This document shows, one piece after another, positions 1 to 6,227 of a stretch of 8,215 nucleotides of DNA. The stretch is from Rubritepida sp. (GTDB lineage Bacteria; Pseudomonadota; Alphaproteobacteria; Acetobacterales; Acetobacteraceae): the NCBI GenBank assembly GCA_022843345.1, contig JALHNW010000062.1, positions 1 to 8,215 of the forward strand. The letters are read 5' to 3'. Each line of letters opens with the position of its first letter. Positions within the stretch are counted from its first letter, which is position 1. Under the pieces are notes generated by a model. It was not told the DNA's origin and ran no database searches. It saw only the letters and a list, made by a program, of their open reading frames with translations. Made by a program: the position numbers and the translations under genes.

Positions 1-678
1 GCGGTCACGCTGGCGGCGAACCGCGGGCTGGGGTGGATGCTCGACACCTTTCAGGCGAAGGAGTTTGCGCTGGCGCATTGGCTCACCATTGGGGCCGCCG
101 GCGGGCGGTTGTTCGTGCGCGTGTTCGACCTCAACGGCAATGTACGGCTCAACCAGCCGGGCGACGTGCTGGCCTCCATCACGTCCATGCAGTGGGACAG
201 CAACTCGCGCGGCTGGAATGCCGGGGCGCCCATGGACGATGCCAACCTCAACCGACGCCAGACCATCCGGGTGGGCGCATCCGTGGCCTATGCCCAGGTG
301 GGGGTGATCGGCTTCGATGGTCCGATCGACCTGCAGTCGCTCCGGCTTTACGGGCTGCCGGAGGCGGCGCCGGCCGTGCTGAATGGCACCCCGCTGCTGC
401 CAGCGTCGGGGCAGCGAGAGTTTGCCGCGGAGGTCAGCTGGGACCTGCCGAACCTAGCGCCTGGCGCGACAGCGCTCATCGACGTGACCGTAAGCGGCGC
501 ACGGGCTGGCGATCTCGCGAGGGCGTCGCTGGTGTCGTCGACACGGTTCATCGAGATCGACGCGGCGGTTTGGTCGAACAACACGGTTCGGGTGATGGCG
601 CGGAACATCTCCGCGGCGACGTTCGACCTGGCGGCGGCGACGCTGTCGGTGGGCGTGGTAAAGCGGCGGGTGGCGTGA
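1..678 (+). CDS. C-terminal part of a probable phage tail/fibre-like beta-rich protein (5' end outside window)
   Basis: The frame is open from the first base to a TGA at 676-678, and codons before the first ATG (37) have the same GC-rich third positions as the rest, so this is a 225-residue tail of a longer protein. The visible part has no signal peptide or membrane segment. It alternates short hydrophobic and polar stretches typical of beta-sandwich folds. The last ~80 residues (roughly from 'LAPGATALIDVTVSG' to 'AATLSVGVVKRR') resemble C-terminal domains seen in prophage tail, fibre or other virion proteins of alphaproteobacteria, where a strand-rich repeat ends with a short basic tail. That resemblance is recalled, not searched. 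It is the only plus-strand gene and converges on the antiporter operon. The codon pattern does not differ obviously from its neighbours. A secreted or structural non-phage beta protein is the main alternative. I am sure it is coding, unsure of its role. Confidence 0.65.
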   Translation, partial: AVTLAANRGLGWMLDTFQAKEFALAHWLTIGAAGGRLFVRVFDLNGNVRLNQPGDVLASITSMQWDSNSRGWNAGAPMDDANLNRRQTIRVGASVAYAQVGVIGFDGPIDLQSLRLYGLPEAAPAVLNGTPLLPASGQREFAAEVSWDLPNLAPGATALIDVTVSGARAGDLARASLVSSTRFIEIDAAVWSNNTVRVMARNISAATFDLAAATLSVGVVKRRVA

Positions 679-706
679 TCGCGGTGCAGAACGGACATCT
701 CCGCAG

Positions 707-741
707 GGAGGGGGCGCGCCGCCGACCCACGCGCGCCCTCC
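707..741. repeat. GC-rich imperfect inverted repeat after the phage-like gene
   Basis: Bases 707-719 (ggagggggcgcgc) and 731-741 (gcgcgccctcc) can form an 11-bp stem with a 2-base bulge and an 11-base loop. It starts 28 bases after the TGA of the plus-strand gene. It could slow or end transcription from that gene, but no T-run follows, so it does not qualify as a standard intrinsic terminator. Confidence 0.4.
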
Positions 742-747
742 ACCTCT

Positions 748-764
748 CCCCGGGCATGCCGGGG
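748..764. repeat. Short perfect inverted repeat
   Basis: Bases 748-753 (ccccgg) pair perfectly with 759-764 (ccgggg) around the 5-base loop gcatg. The element lies 6 bases after the longer hairpin at 707-741. It has no adjacent T-run, and its role is unknown. Such short GC palindromes also occur by chance in DNA of this composition. Confidence 0.35.
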
Positions 765-946
765 CGATATGTGGCCGCCCCTATGACGGCCAGCCTGGTG
801 GGCACCAGCGGGTTCGCCGCCATCCCCACCACCGCCCTCGATCTGCCCCTCGTACAGCGTCTCAGGCAGTCCCCGCACTTGACGGGCCCAGGTCCCCAAA
901 TCCATTGCCCCTACAATACCAGCAGCACCGAGACGTGGCGCCGACG

Positions 947-988
947 AAAAAGGGTAACAAGTTGCACCCGAGAGGCAACATGGTTCCC
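947..988 (-). terminator. Intrinsic terminator of the mrp-kinase-regulator-exchanger operon
   Basis: Read on the minus strand, bases 988-975 (GGGAACCATGTTGC) pair with 965-952 (GCAACTTGTTACCC) around a 9-base loop (974-966). Eleven of 14 positions pair, with a GGG/CCC base and a five-pair top. The stem is followed directly by TTTTT (951-947). The hairpin begins 10 bases after the TAG of the Na+/Ca2+ exchanger, the expected place for the end of the operon. No T-run exists on the plus-strand side, so it looks one-directional. Folding energy was not computed. Confidence 0.8.
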
Positions 989-998
989 GAAGACGCGG

Positions 999-1985
999 CT
1001 ACGGCCACACCCACCAAACATAGCCGGCATAGCAGGCCAGCAGCCCCGCACCTTCACGCCTGCCGATGCGCCAGCCGCTGCGGCCGAGCACGATGAGGGC
1101 GGCCGTGACAAGCACCATCACCCACACGTCGAAGCGCGCGATCTCAGTCGGGATCGGAGTCGGCGCGATCAATGCCGTGGCGCCGCCGATGCCGAGGATG
1201 TTGTAGATATTGGAGCCGAGGATGTTGCCCAGCGCTACATCCGCGTGGCGGCGGTAGGCCGCCACCAACGAGGTCACCAGTTCCGGCAGCGATGTACCGA
1301 CGGCGACGATGGTCAGGCCGATCACCACCTCGCTGACGCCCACGCCGCGCGCAAGTTCGACCGCGGCATCGACCAGAAGTCGTCCGCCCAGGATCACGAG
1401 GACAAGGCCGACAACGCTGAACCCCGCTGCCATGGACCAGGCCTGCCAGGCGGTGGTCGTTGGCTTCGATGCCGGCCGCGGATGCGTCTCCTGATAGGCC
1501 TGGGCCTTCTCGAACGCGGCGGTGTGATCGTGCGGGCCCGGACGTCGTTCCTGACGCCACGCGTATACAACGTACCCCGCCAGGCCAATAAGGAAGAGGC
1601 TGCCGACGATGCGGTCCAGCGCACCGAACATCGCCACGGCCGCGAGCGAGCACGCGACCACAAGGGCGACCGTACCGTCCCGCCACAGCGCGCCCCGTCC
1701 GACGGCGATGGGCACCAGCAGCGCCGACAACCCCAGAATGACCAGGATGTTCGCGATGTTGGAACCCACGATGTTGCCCACCGCGATCCCGGGCGAACCG
1801 GCGAGCGAGGCCTGCACACTCGTCACCAGTTCGGGCGTGGAGGTGCCGAAGCCCACCAGCGTCAGCCCGATCAACAACGGCGATACCCCAAGCCGTTCGG
1901 CGATCTGCACGGCGCCGCGCACGAACAGCTCGCCCCCCAGCGCCAGCAGCAGCAGCCCGCCTATCAGTGGCAACGCAATATCCAT
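999..1985 (-). CDS. Calcium/sodium antiporter, CaCA family (YrbG-like)
   Basis: This 328-residue inner-membrane protein is a secondary exchanger expected to move Ca2+ against Na+ (or H+/K+). It has the inverted two-repeat structure that defines the family. The alpha-1 repeat lies at about residues 44-80, with GFGTSTPE (ion-binding Glu52) and GNIVGSNIANI. The alpha-2 repeat lies at about 228-263, with AVGTSLPE (Glu235) and GNILGSNIYNI. Both conserved glutamates and both GSN motifs are intact. About ten hydrophobic segments are split by a polar loop at ~142-182, probably cytoplasmic. Length matches bacterial YrbG-type members (~320-330). The start is fixed by GGGAG 7 bases before the ATG. It is the last gene of the operon, 12 bases after the response regulator and 10 bases before a terminator. 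Ion specificity cannot be read from the sequence, and sodium extrusion by the upstream Mrp genes could supply its driving gradient (inference). Confidence 0.93.
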   Translation of the reverse strand: MDIALPLIGGLLLLALGGELFVRGAVQIAERLGVSPLLIGLTLVGFGTSTPELVTSVQASLAGSPGIAVGNIVGSNIANILVILGLSALLVPIAVGRGALWRDGTVALVVACSLAAVAMFGALDRIVGSLFLIGLAGYVVYAWRQERRPGPHDHTAAFEKAQAYQETHPRPASKPTTTAWQAWSMAAGFSVVGLVLVILGGRLLVDAAVELARGVGVSEVVIGLTIVAVGTSLPELVTSLVAAYRRHADVALGNILGSNIYNILGIGGATALIAPTPIPTEIARFDVWVMVLVTAALIVLGRSGWRIGRREGAGLLACYAGYVWWVWP

Positions 1986-1992
1986 GGATAAT

Positions 1993-1997
1993 CTCCC
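1993..1997 (-). promoter_or_regulatory. Ribosome binding site of the Ca2+/Na+ antiporter
   Basis: Minus-strand GGGAG lies 7 bases before the ATG at 1985, within the 12-base gap after the response regulator's TGA (1998-2000). It fixes the antiporter start and leaves no room for a separate promoter in the gap. Confidence 0.7.
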
Positions 1998-3311
1998 TCA
2001 GCCTTCGTCGGCGCCGGCGACGCCCAGGCGCCGCATGCGTTCCCATAGCGTGGTGCGCGACACGTCAAGCACGCGCGCCGCGTCACCGACGCGCCCGCCG
2101 CAACGCGCCAGGACGCGCCGGATATGGGCCCGCTCGGCGGTGTCGCGCGCGTCGGCGAGTGTCACGGCCGGCGCCGGCGGCGCCTTGTCCGCGAACAGGT
2201 CCTGCGGGCCAATCGCCGTGCCCTCGGCCAACAGGGCTGCGCGTTCGATGCGGTTGCGCAATTCCCGGACATTGCCGGGCCATGGATGCGCCTGCAGCGC
2301 CGCGATGGCCCCTGGCGCGAAGGTCAGGCCTGAGCGCCCCGCATCGTGCGCAGCCTGGCGAAGAAAGGCTTCGGCCAGTCCCTCGACATCCTCGGCACGG
2401 TCGCGCAAGGCCGGCACCGGAAGCTCGATGACCGCGAGGCGCCAGTAGAGGTCGCCGCGGAAGCGCCCATCTGCCACGCGCGCGGCGAGGTCAGCATTGG
2501 TGGCGGCAAGCACGCGGGCACGTAGGGCCAACTCGTGCGCACCGCCCACGCGGGTGAAACGCCGGTCCTCCAGCAGGCGCAGCAGCTTGGCCTGCAGGAC
2601 CAGGTCCAGCTCGGCCACTTCGTCCAGCAGAAGCGTCCCCTCGCCAGCGCGCTCCGCCACGCCCAATCGGCGTTCGTGGGCGCCGGTGAAGGCGCCACGC
2701 TCATGGCCGAAGACCTCGCTCTCCAGCAAGTCGCGCGGGATCGCGGCGCAATTCAGCGCCACGAAGGGGGCTGATGCGCGCGGCCCGAGCGCGTGCAGCC
2801 GGCGTGCCGCCACCTCCTTCCCGGCCCCGCTCTCGCCCAGCAGGAGCACCGTTGCCGAGGCCGCAGCAAGACGCCGCAACGCGGCATCCAGGGCCTGCAT
2901 CGGCGCCGATCGCCACCCGGCCTCCAATGGCGCCCCGGCCGCCCCGACCGGTGGCGACAGCGCGCGCAGCTTCGCGATCACGGCGTCCACCGCGAAGGGC
3001 TTGAGCAGGTAGTCGTCAGCGCCGGCGCGGATCAGCCGCACGGCCTGGTCCACGCCGCCGAACGCGGTCATCGCGATCACCGGCGTGCGGCCCAGCTGCG
3101 GCAGCAGGCGCAGCAGCAGCTCCTCGCCCGAGCCGTCCGGCAGGCGCATGTCGCACAGCACGCAGAGCGGCGCGGGCGTACGACGCAACAGCGCCTCTCC
3201 ATCGACCATGTTCCGCGCCCATTGGGGCGCGAAGCCCTCCAGGCGCAGCCGTTGGTGCAGGGCCCCGCCGAGCACGGCATCGTCCTCGATCAGCACCACC
3301 GCCCCGCTCAT
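1998..3311 (-). CDS. NtrC-family sigma54-dependent response regulator
   Basis: This 437-residue cytoplasmic transcription activator has three standard parts. The receiver domain (~1-120) has acidic pair Asp10/Asp11 in LIEDD, phosphoacceptor Asp54 in CDMRLPDGSG, Thr82 and Lys104 (LLKPF). The AAA+ sigma54-interaction domain (~135-365) has Walker A GESGAGKE at 159-166, the sigma54-contacting GAFTGA loop at 206-211, Walker B LLLDE at 227-231 and RFRGDLYWRL. The C-terminal Fis-type helix-turn-helix (~395-431) reads through DAARVLDVSRTTLWERMRRLGV. All key residues are present, so it should be phosphorylated and should hydrolyse ATP to open sigma54 promoters. The longer frame begins at 3329 (MQGGCAM), but I chose 3311: GGAGG sits 7 bases upstream and the ATG overlaps the kinase TGA in an ATGA junction. 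The adjacent kinase is its likely partner. Target promoters are unknown; the mrp operon itself is the obvious candidate. Confidence 0.93.
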   Translation of the reverse strand: MSGAVVLIEDDAVLGGALHQRLRLEGFAPQWARNMVDGEALLRRTPAPLCVLCDMRLPDGSGEELLLRLLPQLGRTPVIAMTAFGGVDQAVRLIRAGADDYLLKPFAVDAVIAKLRALSPPVGAAGAPLEAGWRSAPMQALDAALRRLAAASATVLLLGESGAGKEVAARRLHALGPRASAPFVALNCAAIPRDLLESEVFGHERGAFTGAHERRLGVAERAGEGTLLLDEVAELDLVLQAKLLRLLEDRRFTRVGGAHELALRARVLAATNADLAARVADGRFRGDLYWRLAVIELPVPALRDRAEDVEGLAEAFLRQAAHDAGRSGLTFAPGAIAALQAHPWPGNVRELRNRIERAALLAEGTAIGPQDLFADKAPPAPAVTLADARDTAERAHIRRVLARCGGRVGDAARVLDVSRTTLWERMRRLGVAGADEG

Positions 3312-4720
3312 GGCGCAACCTCCCTGCACACCGGCAGGCGAAGGGTGATGCGCGTGGCGCGGCCCGGCTCCGCATGGACGCCGATCTCGCCATCGAGGCG
3401 TACCAGCTCACGCATCACGACCGTGAGGCCGAGGCCAGGGCCGCGGGCGTCCATGCCCTCCAACCGGCGACGCTGGGCCTCGGGCAGGCCGCCGCCCTCG
3501 TCTTCGACTTCGATCAGCAGCCGCCCATCCGCCTCATTGCCGACCCGCAGCAGCACGCGACCGCCGCGCGGCGTGGCCTGCACCGCATTGAGCAGCAGGT
3601 TCAGGAGCGCCTGGCGGACCGGCAAGGCATCGGTGGCGAACGGCTCCGCGAGCATGCCCTCGCGATGAAGGCTGACGCGGCGGGCCGTTGCCTCGGGCGC
3701 CAGCAGCCGCAGCACGTCGTCAATGTCCGACTGTTCGAGCGAGCGCACCTCGAGCGTGCCGCGATGGGCCGACAATGTGTCATCGACCACACGCTGGATC
3801 TGCCGCAGCCCGCGTTCCAGCAGGTCGAGGGATTCACCGCGGACCGCCGGATCCGCGCCGAAACGCCGCGTGGAATCAATGGCCGTGAGCATGCCGGCGA
3901 GAGGGTTTCGCACCTCGTGCGCAACGGTGGCGGCAAGATCGCCCAACTCGGCGGCACGGTCGCGCTCGCCGAGCTGCCGCGCCAACTGTTCCCGCTCGCC
4001 GAGCCGCGCCATCATGAGATCGATCGCGGCCGTCAGGCGGGCCGCTTCCGTCCCGGCAGGTATCGCCCCTTCGGGCGAGCGGGCAAAGTCACTACCGCCC
4101 GCGCGGCCGATCACGCTCACCACCGACAGCAAGGGCGCCAGCGCGCGCCGGGCGAGCAGCGCCGCGATGAGCCCGGCGATTGCCGCCAGCGCAAAGTCGA
4201 GGGCCAACAGCCATCGCGAGAGCCGCTGGCGCCACTCGACTGCCTCGCTGAGGTCAAGCTCCGCAGCCAGGATGGCGATGCGCCCATCCTCCAGAGCGAA
4301 GCCGCGCTGCGCCCATGCGGTCCGACCGTCCGGCGCCACCTCCCACGCCACATCCCGCTGGCCGCGGCTGGCGGGCGAGGTGTGCGGCGCGCTCGTGGCG
4401 CTGCTGGCGACGACGCGTCCCGCCCCGTCAGGCAGCACGACTTCAAGCCGCCGCTCCCGGATGCCTTGCTGGAACGTCATGGCGCCCTGCATCGCGGCAA
4501 GCAGGGCGGCCTGGTCGCCGCGCCTCAAGGGTTCGGCAAGCGTGGAGGAAAGCCCGTCGAGATAGACCGCACCGAGCCGTGCGGCGTCCCGCAGCGCTTC
4601 GCGCCCCAGGGTGAGGGTTGCCACCTGTGTCGTGGCAACCGCCGCGAGGAAGACGGAGACGCCGGCCAGGACCGGCATCTGCAAGGCAATCGGCATCGAG
4701 TTCCAGAGGCTTTTGATCAT
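3308..4720 (-). CDS. Membrane sensor histidine kinase, NtrB-like output, paired with the NtrC-type regulator
   Basis: This 470-residue inner-membrane kinase should autophosphorylate on His and pass the phosphate to Asp54 of the adjacent regulator. A first hydrophobic segment (~12-36) and a second (~168-192) enclose a ~130-residue region expected in the periplasm. That region contains 'VVLPDGAGRVVASS' and 'DGRIAILAAELDLS', a pattern suggesting a single Cache-like sensor fold (inference). A HAMP-like linker follows (~193-245). The H-box is AHEVRNPL with His268, the N-box contains Asn374 and Asn378 (LLNLLLNAVQA), G1 is VEDEGGGLP at 405-413 and G2 is RGPGLGLTVV at 426-435. All catalytic boxes are intact, and the output half is of the kind that pairs with NtrC regulators. 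The gene follows mrpG by 24 bases. No proper Shine-Dalgarno precedes this ATG (only a G-run touching it), so a start at Met9 (4696) is possible. The ligand is unknown; an extracytoplasmic ion or pH signal would fit the context. Confidence 0.9.
   Translation of the reverse strand: MIKSLWNSMPIALQMPVLAGVSVFLAAVATTQVATLTLGREALRDAARLGAVYLDGLSSTLAEPLRRGDQAALLAAMQGAMTFQQGIRERRLEVVLPDGAGRVVASSATSAPHTSPASRGQRDVAWEVAPDGRTAWAQRGFALEDGRIAILAAELDLSEAVEWRQRLSRWLLALDFALAAIAGLIAALLARRALAPLLSVVSVIGRAGGSDFARSPEGAIPAGTEAARLTAAIDLMMARLGEREQLARQLGERDRAAELGDLAATVAHEVRNPLAGMLTAIDSTRRFGADPAVRGESLDLLERGLRQIQRVVDDTLSAHRGTLEVRSLEQSDIDDVLRLLAPEATARRVSLHREGMLAEPFATDALPVRQALLNLLLNAVQATPRGGRVLLRVGNEADGRLLIEVEDEGGGLPEAQRRRLEGMDARGPGLGLTVVMRELVRLDGEIGVHAEPGRATRITLRLPVCREVAP
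3319..3323 (-). promoter_or_regulatory. Ribosome binding site fixing the response-regulator start
   Basis: Minus-strand GGAGG lies inside the end of the kinase gene, 7 bases before the ATG at 3311. The possible upstream ATG at 3329 would place this site within the coding sequence, so 3311 is preferred, giving ATGA-coupled translation of kinase and regulator. Confidence 0.75.
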
Positions 4721-4744
4721 CCCCCATGCTGCACCGGATCGGGG

Positions 4745-5944
4745 TCAGGTCATAAGAACGCTGCGCGGGCCTTGGCGCAGGCTGCGCCAGGCGCCGGACG
4801 CGTTCGTGGATCGCGCCGGGATGACCGCCAGGGTCGGGCCTCCGAACGCCGTCTCCGGCACCGGATGATCGGGGTGGAGCAGCGCGTGGCCCGCGCGCGC
4901 CTGCCAGCCGCGCGACGCTGCCAGCGCCAACGCGTCCGCCAGCATCTGCTCGGCGCCCGGGACGTCCAGGGCCGTGATCAAGAGCGGGCACCCGGCGAAG
5001 ATCCCGGAGGCCAGAAGTCGCTTCATCGCCTCGCCGGACCCGGCGTCGCCCTCGTGCAGGAAGTGCAGCGCGCGTGGCACCTCGAAGTCGGTCCCGATGA
5101 TCAGGAGGCCCGGCACCGCGATGCCGCGCGCACGCGCCTCCGCCATGCCGGGCGGAAGCACCATCGCCTGGTCGAACCAGGCGGCGCGCGGCAACAGGGT
5201 AAGGTCGTGATGCGCAGCCGTCCGTTCCAGCAGCCGCAGTGCGTCGCCCTCTTCGTGGCGCGCTGAAAAGGCCAGCGCCTGCGCCTCGCACGCCGCCTGG
5301 AGACGGCCGGCCAGCGCGGCCGCCCCCTCGCGCGCGGAGGCCATGCGTTTCTCAACCAGCCGCTTGGCGTAATGCGCGCCGCCGAGCGGCACCGGCCCAG
5401 TGCGCGACAGGCTCGGCGCGCAGAGCAGACTCAGCAGCGTGATCTCCGTCTCGCGACCGGCGACAGCGTCGAGACCAGCCAGCAGCGCAGCCTCGCTCGC
5501 CTCGCCCTGGGCAAGGGCGACGAGAACACGGCGGGGACTGACGGGCGGTAGCGCGGGCGCGGGCATGGCGGTGTCTTCCTGGGCCGGGGTCGCACCGGCG
5601 GCGTGGTCGATGGAATGGCGCGGCAGCACGCCCGCCAGCGCGTCCTCGCCACTGCCGGGCCAGAGCGGCGCGCCGCCCCTATAGGCGGCGCGGCCGAGCG
5701 CGTGCGACGAGATCGGCACCGTCACCAGCAGAAACAGCACGATCAGCCCAACGCGCAGCCAGGCCTCGCCCGTCCCGAAGGCGAGGCCCGCACCGAGCAG
5801 CATCAGCCCTGCGCCGACCACGCCGGCCTTGGTCGCGGCATGCATCCGCAGGAAGGCGTCGGGCAGGCGCGCGACGCCGATCGCCGCGATCAGCGCGATG
5901 CTGGCGCCGAGAACGAGCAGGATGGCGGCCAGGATTTCACTCAT
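4745..5944 (-). CDS. mrpG: Mrp Na+/H+ antiporter subunit G fused to a universal-stress-protein-like C-terminal region
   Basis: The 399-residue product has two parts. Residues 1-~95 are a complete MrpG/MnhG/PhaG subunit: three membrane segments (~4-25, 40-58, 63-85) with the family pattern GVARLPDAFLRMHAATKAG and TVPISSHALGRAAYR. Ordinary MrpG proteins end around 100-125 residues. Here the frame continues through an Ala/Pro-rich linker (~96-136) into ~260 soluble residues. This extension starts RRVLVALAQGEASEAALLAGLDA and has a second alpha/beta lobe from ~288 (RALHFLHEGD) to the final SVLMT, resembling a tandem UspA fold. The classical nucleotide-binding G-2X-G-9X-G(S/T) motif is not evident, so ATP binding is doubtful. 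The start is fixed by GGAGG 6 bases before the ATG at 5944, overlapping mrpF by 8 bases; the longer frame back to 6124 is antisense-like junk. Met127 (5566), with a weak AGGA 10 bases upstream, could start a free soluble product as well. The MrpG assignment is firm, the USP-like one moderate. Confidence 0.85.
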   Translation of the reverse strand: MSEILAAILLVLGASIALIAAIGVARLPDAFLRMHAATKAGVVGAGLMLLGAGLAFGTGEAWLRVGLIVLFLLVTVPISSHALGRAAYRGGAPLWPGSGEDALAGVLPRHSIDHAAGATPAQEDTAMPAPALPPVSPRRVLVALAQGEASEAALLAGLDAVAGRETEITLLSLLCAPSLSRTGPVPLGGAHYAKRLVEKRMASAREGAAALAGRLQAACEAQALAFSARHEEGDALRLLERTAAHHDLTLLPRAAWFDQAMVLPPGMAEARARGIAVPGLLIIGTDFEVPRALHFLHEGDAGSGEAMKRLLASGIFAGCPLLITALDVPGAEQMLADALALAASRGWQARAGHALLHPDHPVPETAFGGPTLAVIPARSTNASGAWRSLRQGPRSVLMT

Positions 5945-6227
5945 CGCGCGCCTCCGGCGGCCGTGCGGCGCGGGCCATGAAGGCGGCCACGCCGACGGCC
6001 CCGATGAAGCCGACCAGCCCGAGGCCGAGCGCGATGTCGAGCAGCGCGAGGTGCCCGCCCGCCAGCGCCACCAGCGCCGTGGCGCCCACGGCGAGCAGCC
6101 CGAGCAGGTCCATGGCGACGGCACGATCGGCGATGCCCGGGCCGCGCAGCATTCGCCAGCCGGTGAGCGCCACGGCGGCGGTCAGCAGCAGCGCCGAGAG
6201 TGCGAGCGCACCATCGAGCAGCGTCAT
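5937..6227 (-). CDS. mrpF: Mrp Na+/H+ antiporter subunit F
   Basis: This 96-residue membrane subunit of the Mrp (Mnh/Pha) monovalent cation/proton antiporter is the usual size for MrpF (~85-100). It has three hydrophobic segments (~5-22, 36-56, 60-85). The family signature falls between the first two: RMLRGPGIADRAVAMDLLG, where the Arg-Gly-Pro and Asp-Arg pair are the diagnostic residues. The open frame extends further upstream to 6686, but those residues are a shadow of mrpE and mrpD. The ATG at 6227 overlaps the mrpE stop as ATGA, and no strong ribosome binding site is seen, so translation probably depends on coupling to mrpE. Its 3' end overlaps the mrpG start by 8 bases. In the complex, MrpF packs with the small membrane subunits and is needed for assembly and activity (family knowledge). 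Confidence 0.92.
   Translation of the reverse strand: MTLLDGALALSALLLTAAVALTGWRMLRGPGIADRAVAMDLLGLLAVGATALVALAGGHLALLDIALGLGLVGFIGAVGVAAFMARAARPPEARDE
5951..5955 (-). promoter_or_regulatory. Ribosome binding site fixing the mrpG start
   Basis: Minus-strand GGAGG lies 6 bases before the ATG at 5944, inside the 3' end of mrpF. It decides between this start, which gives the MrpG sequence MSEILAAILL, and an in-frame ATG at 6124 whose extra 60 residues are Trp/Arg/Ser-rich and unlike MrpG. Confidence 0.75.

Larger units (their letters stand above)
679..946. other. Intergenic stretch without a supportable gene
   Basis: Between the stop of the phage-like gene and the terminator of the antiporter operon I find no convincing gene. 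A minus-strand frame (348-905) has an AGGGG purine run a few bases before an ATG at 905, but its product soon turns into Gly/Arg/His-rich sequence and runs antisense into the phage-like gene. A plus-strand frame through here is only part of a long antisense frame. The visible structure is two GC-rich inverted repeats near 707-764, listed separately. No tRNA, direct repeat or attachment site was recognised. Confidence 0.5.

Noticed and set aside
348..905. 185-codon minus-strand frame with AGGGG before its ATG
   Set aside because: Only the first ~25 residues look protein-like. The rest is Gly/Arg/His-rich and runs antisense through the phage-like gene. Kept only as a possible remnant.
33..1991. 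652-codon plus-strand open frame across the phage-like gene and antisense to the Ca2+/Na+ antiporter
   Set aside because: The product is Arg/Gly/His/Gln-rich without domain pattern, and it overlaps two well-supported genes. Long antisense frames are expected at this GC content.
3312..3329. Upstream start for the response regulator (MQGGCA extension)
   Set aside because: The GGAGG site and ATGA overlap with the kinase stop support the ATG at 3311, where the receiver domain begins normally.
3374..5266. 630-codon plus-strand open frame antisense to the kinase and the MrpG fusion
   Set aside because: The product is low complexity and Arg/Gln/Gly-rich. The opposite strand encodes intact catalytic motifs of a histidine kinase and an MrpG extension.
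5945..6124. 60-residue N-terminal extension of the mrpG frame
   Set aside because: The Trp/Ser/Arg-rich sequence is a shadow of mrpF in another frame. MrpG homology and the GGAGG site start at 5944.
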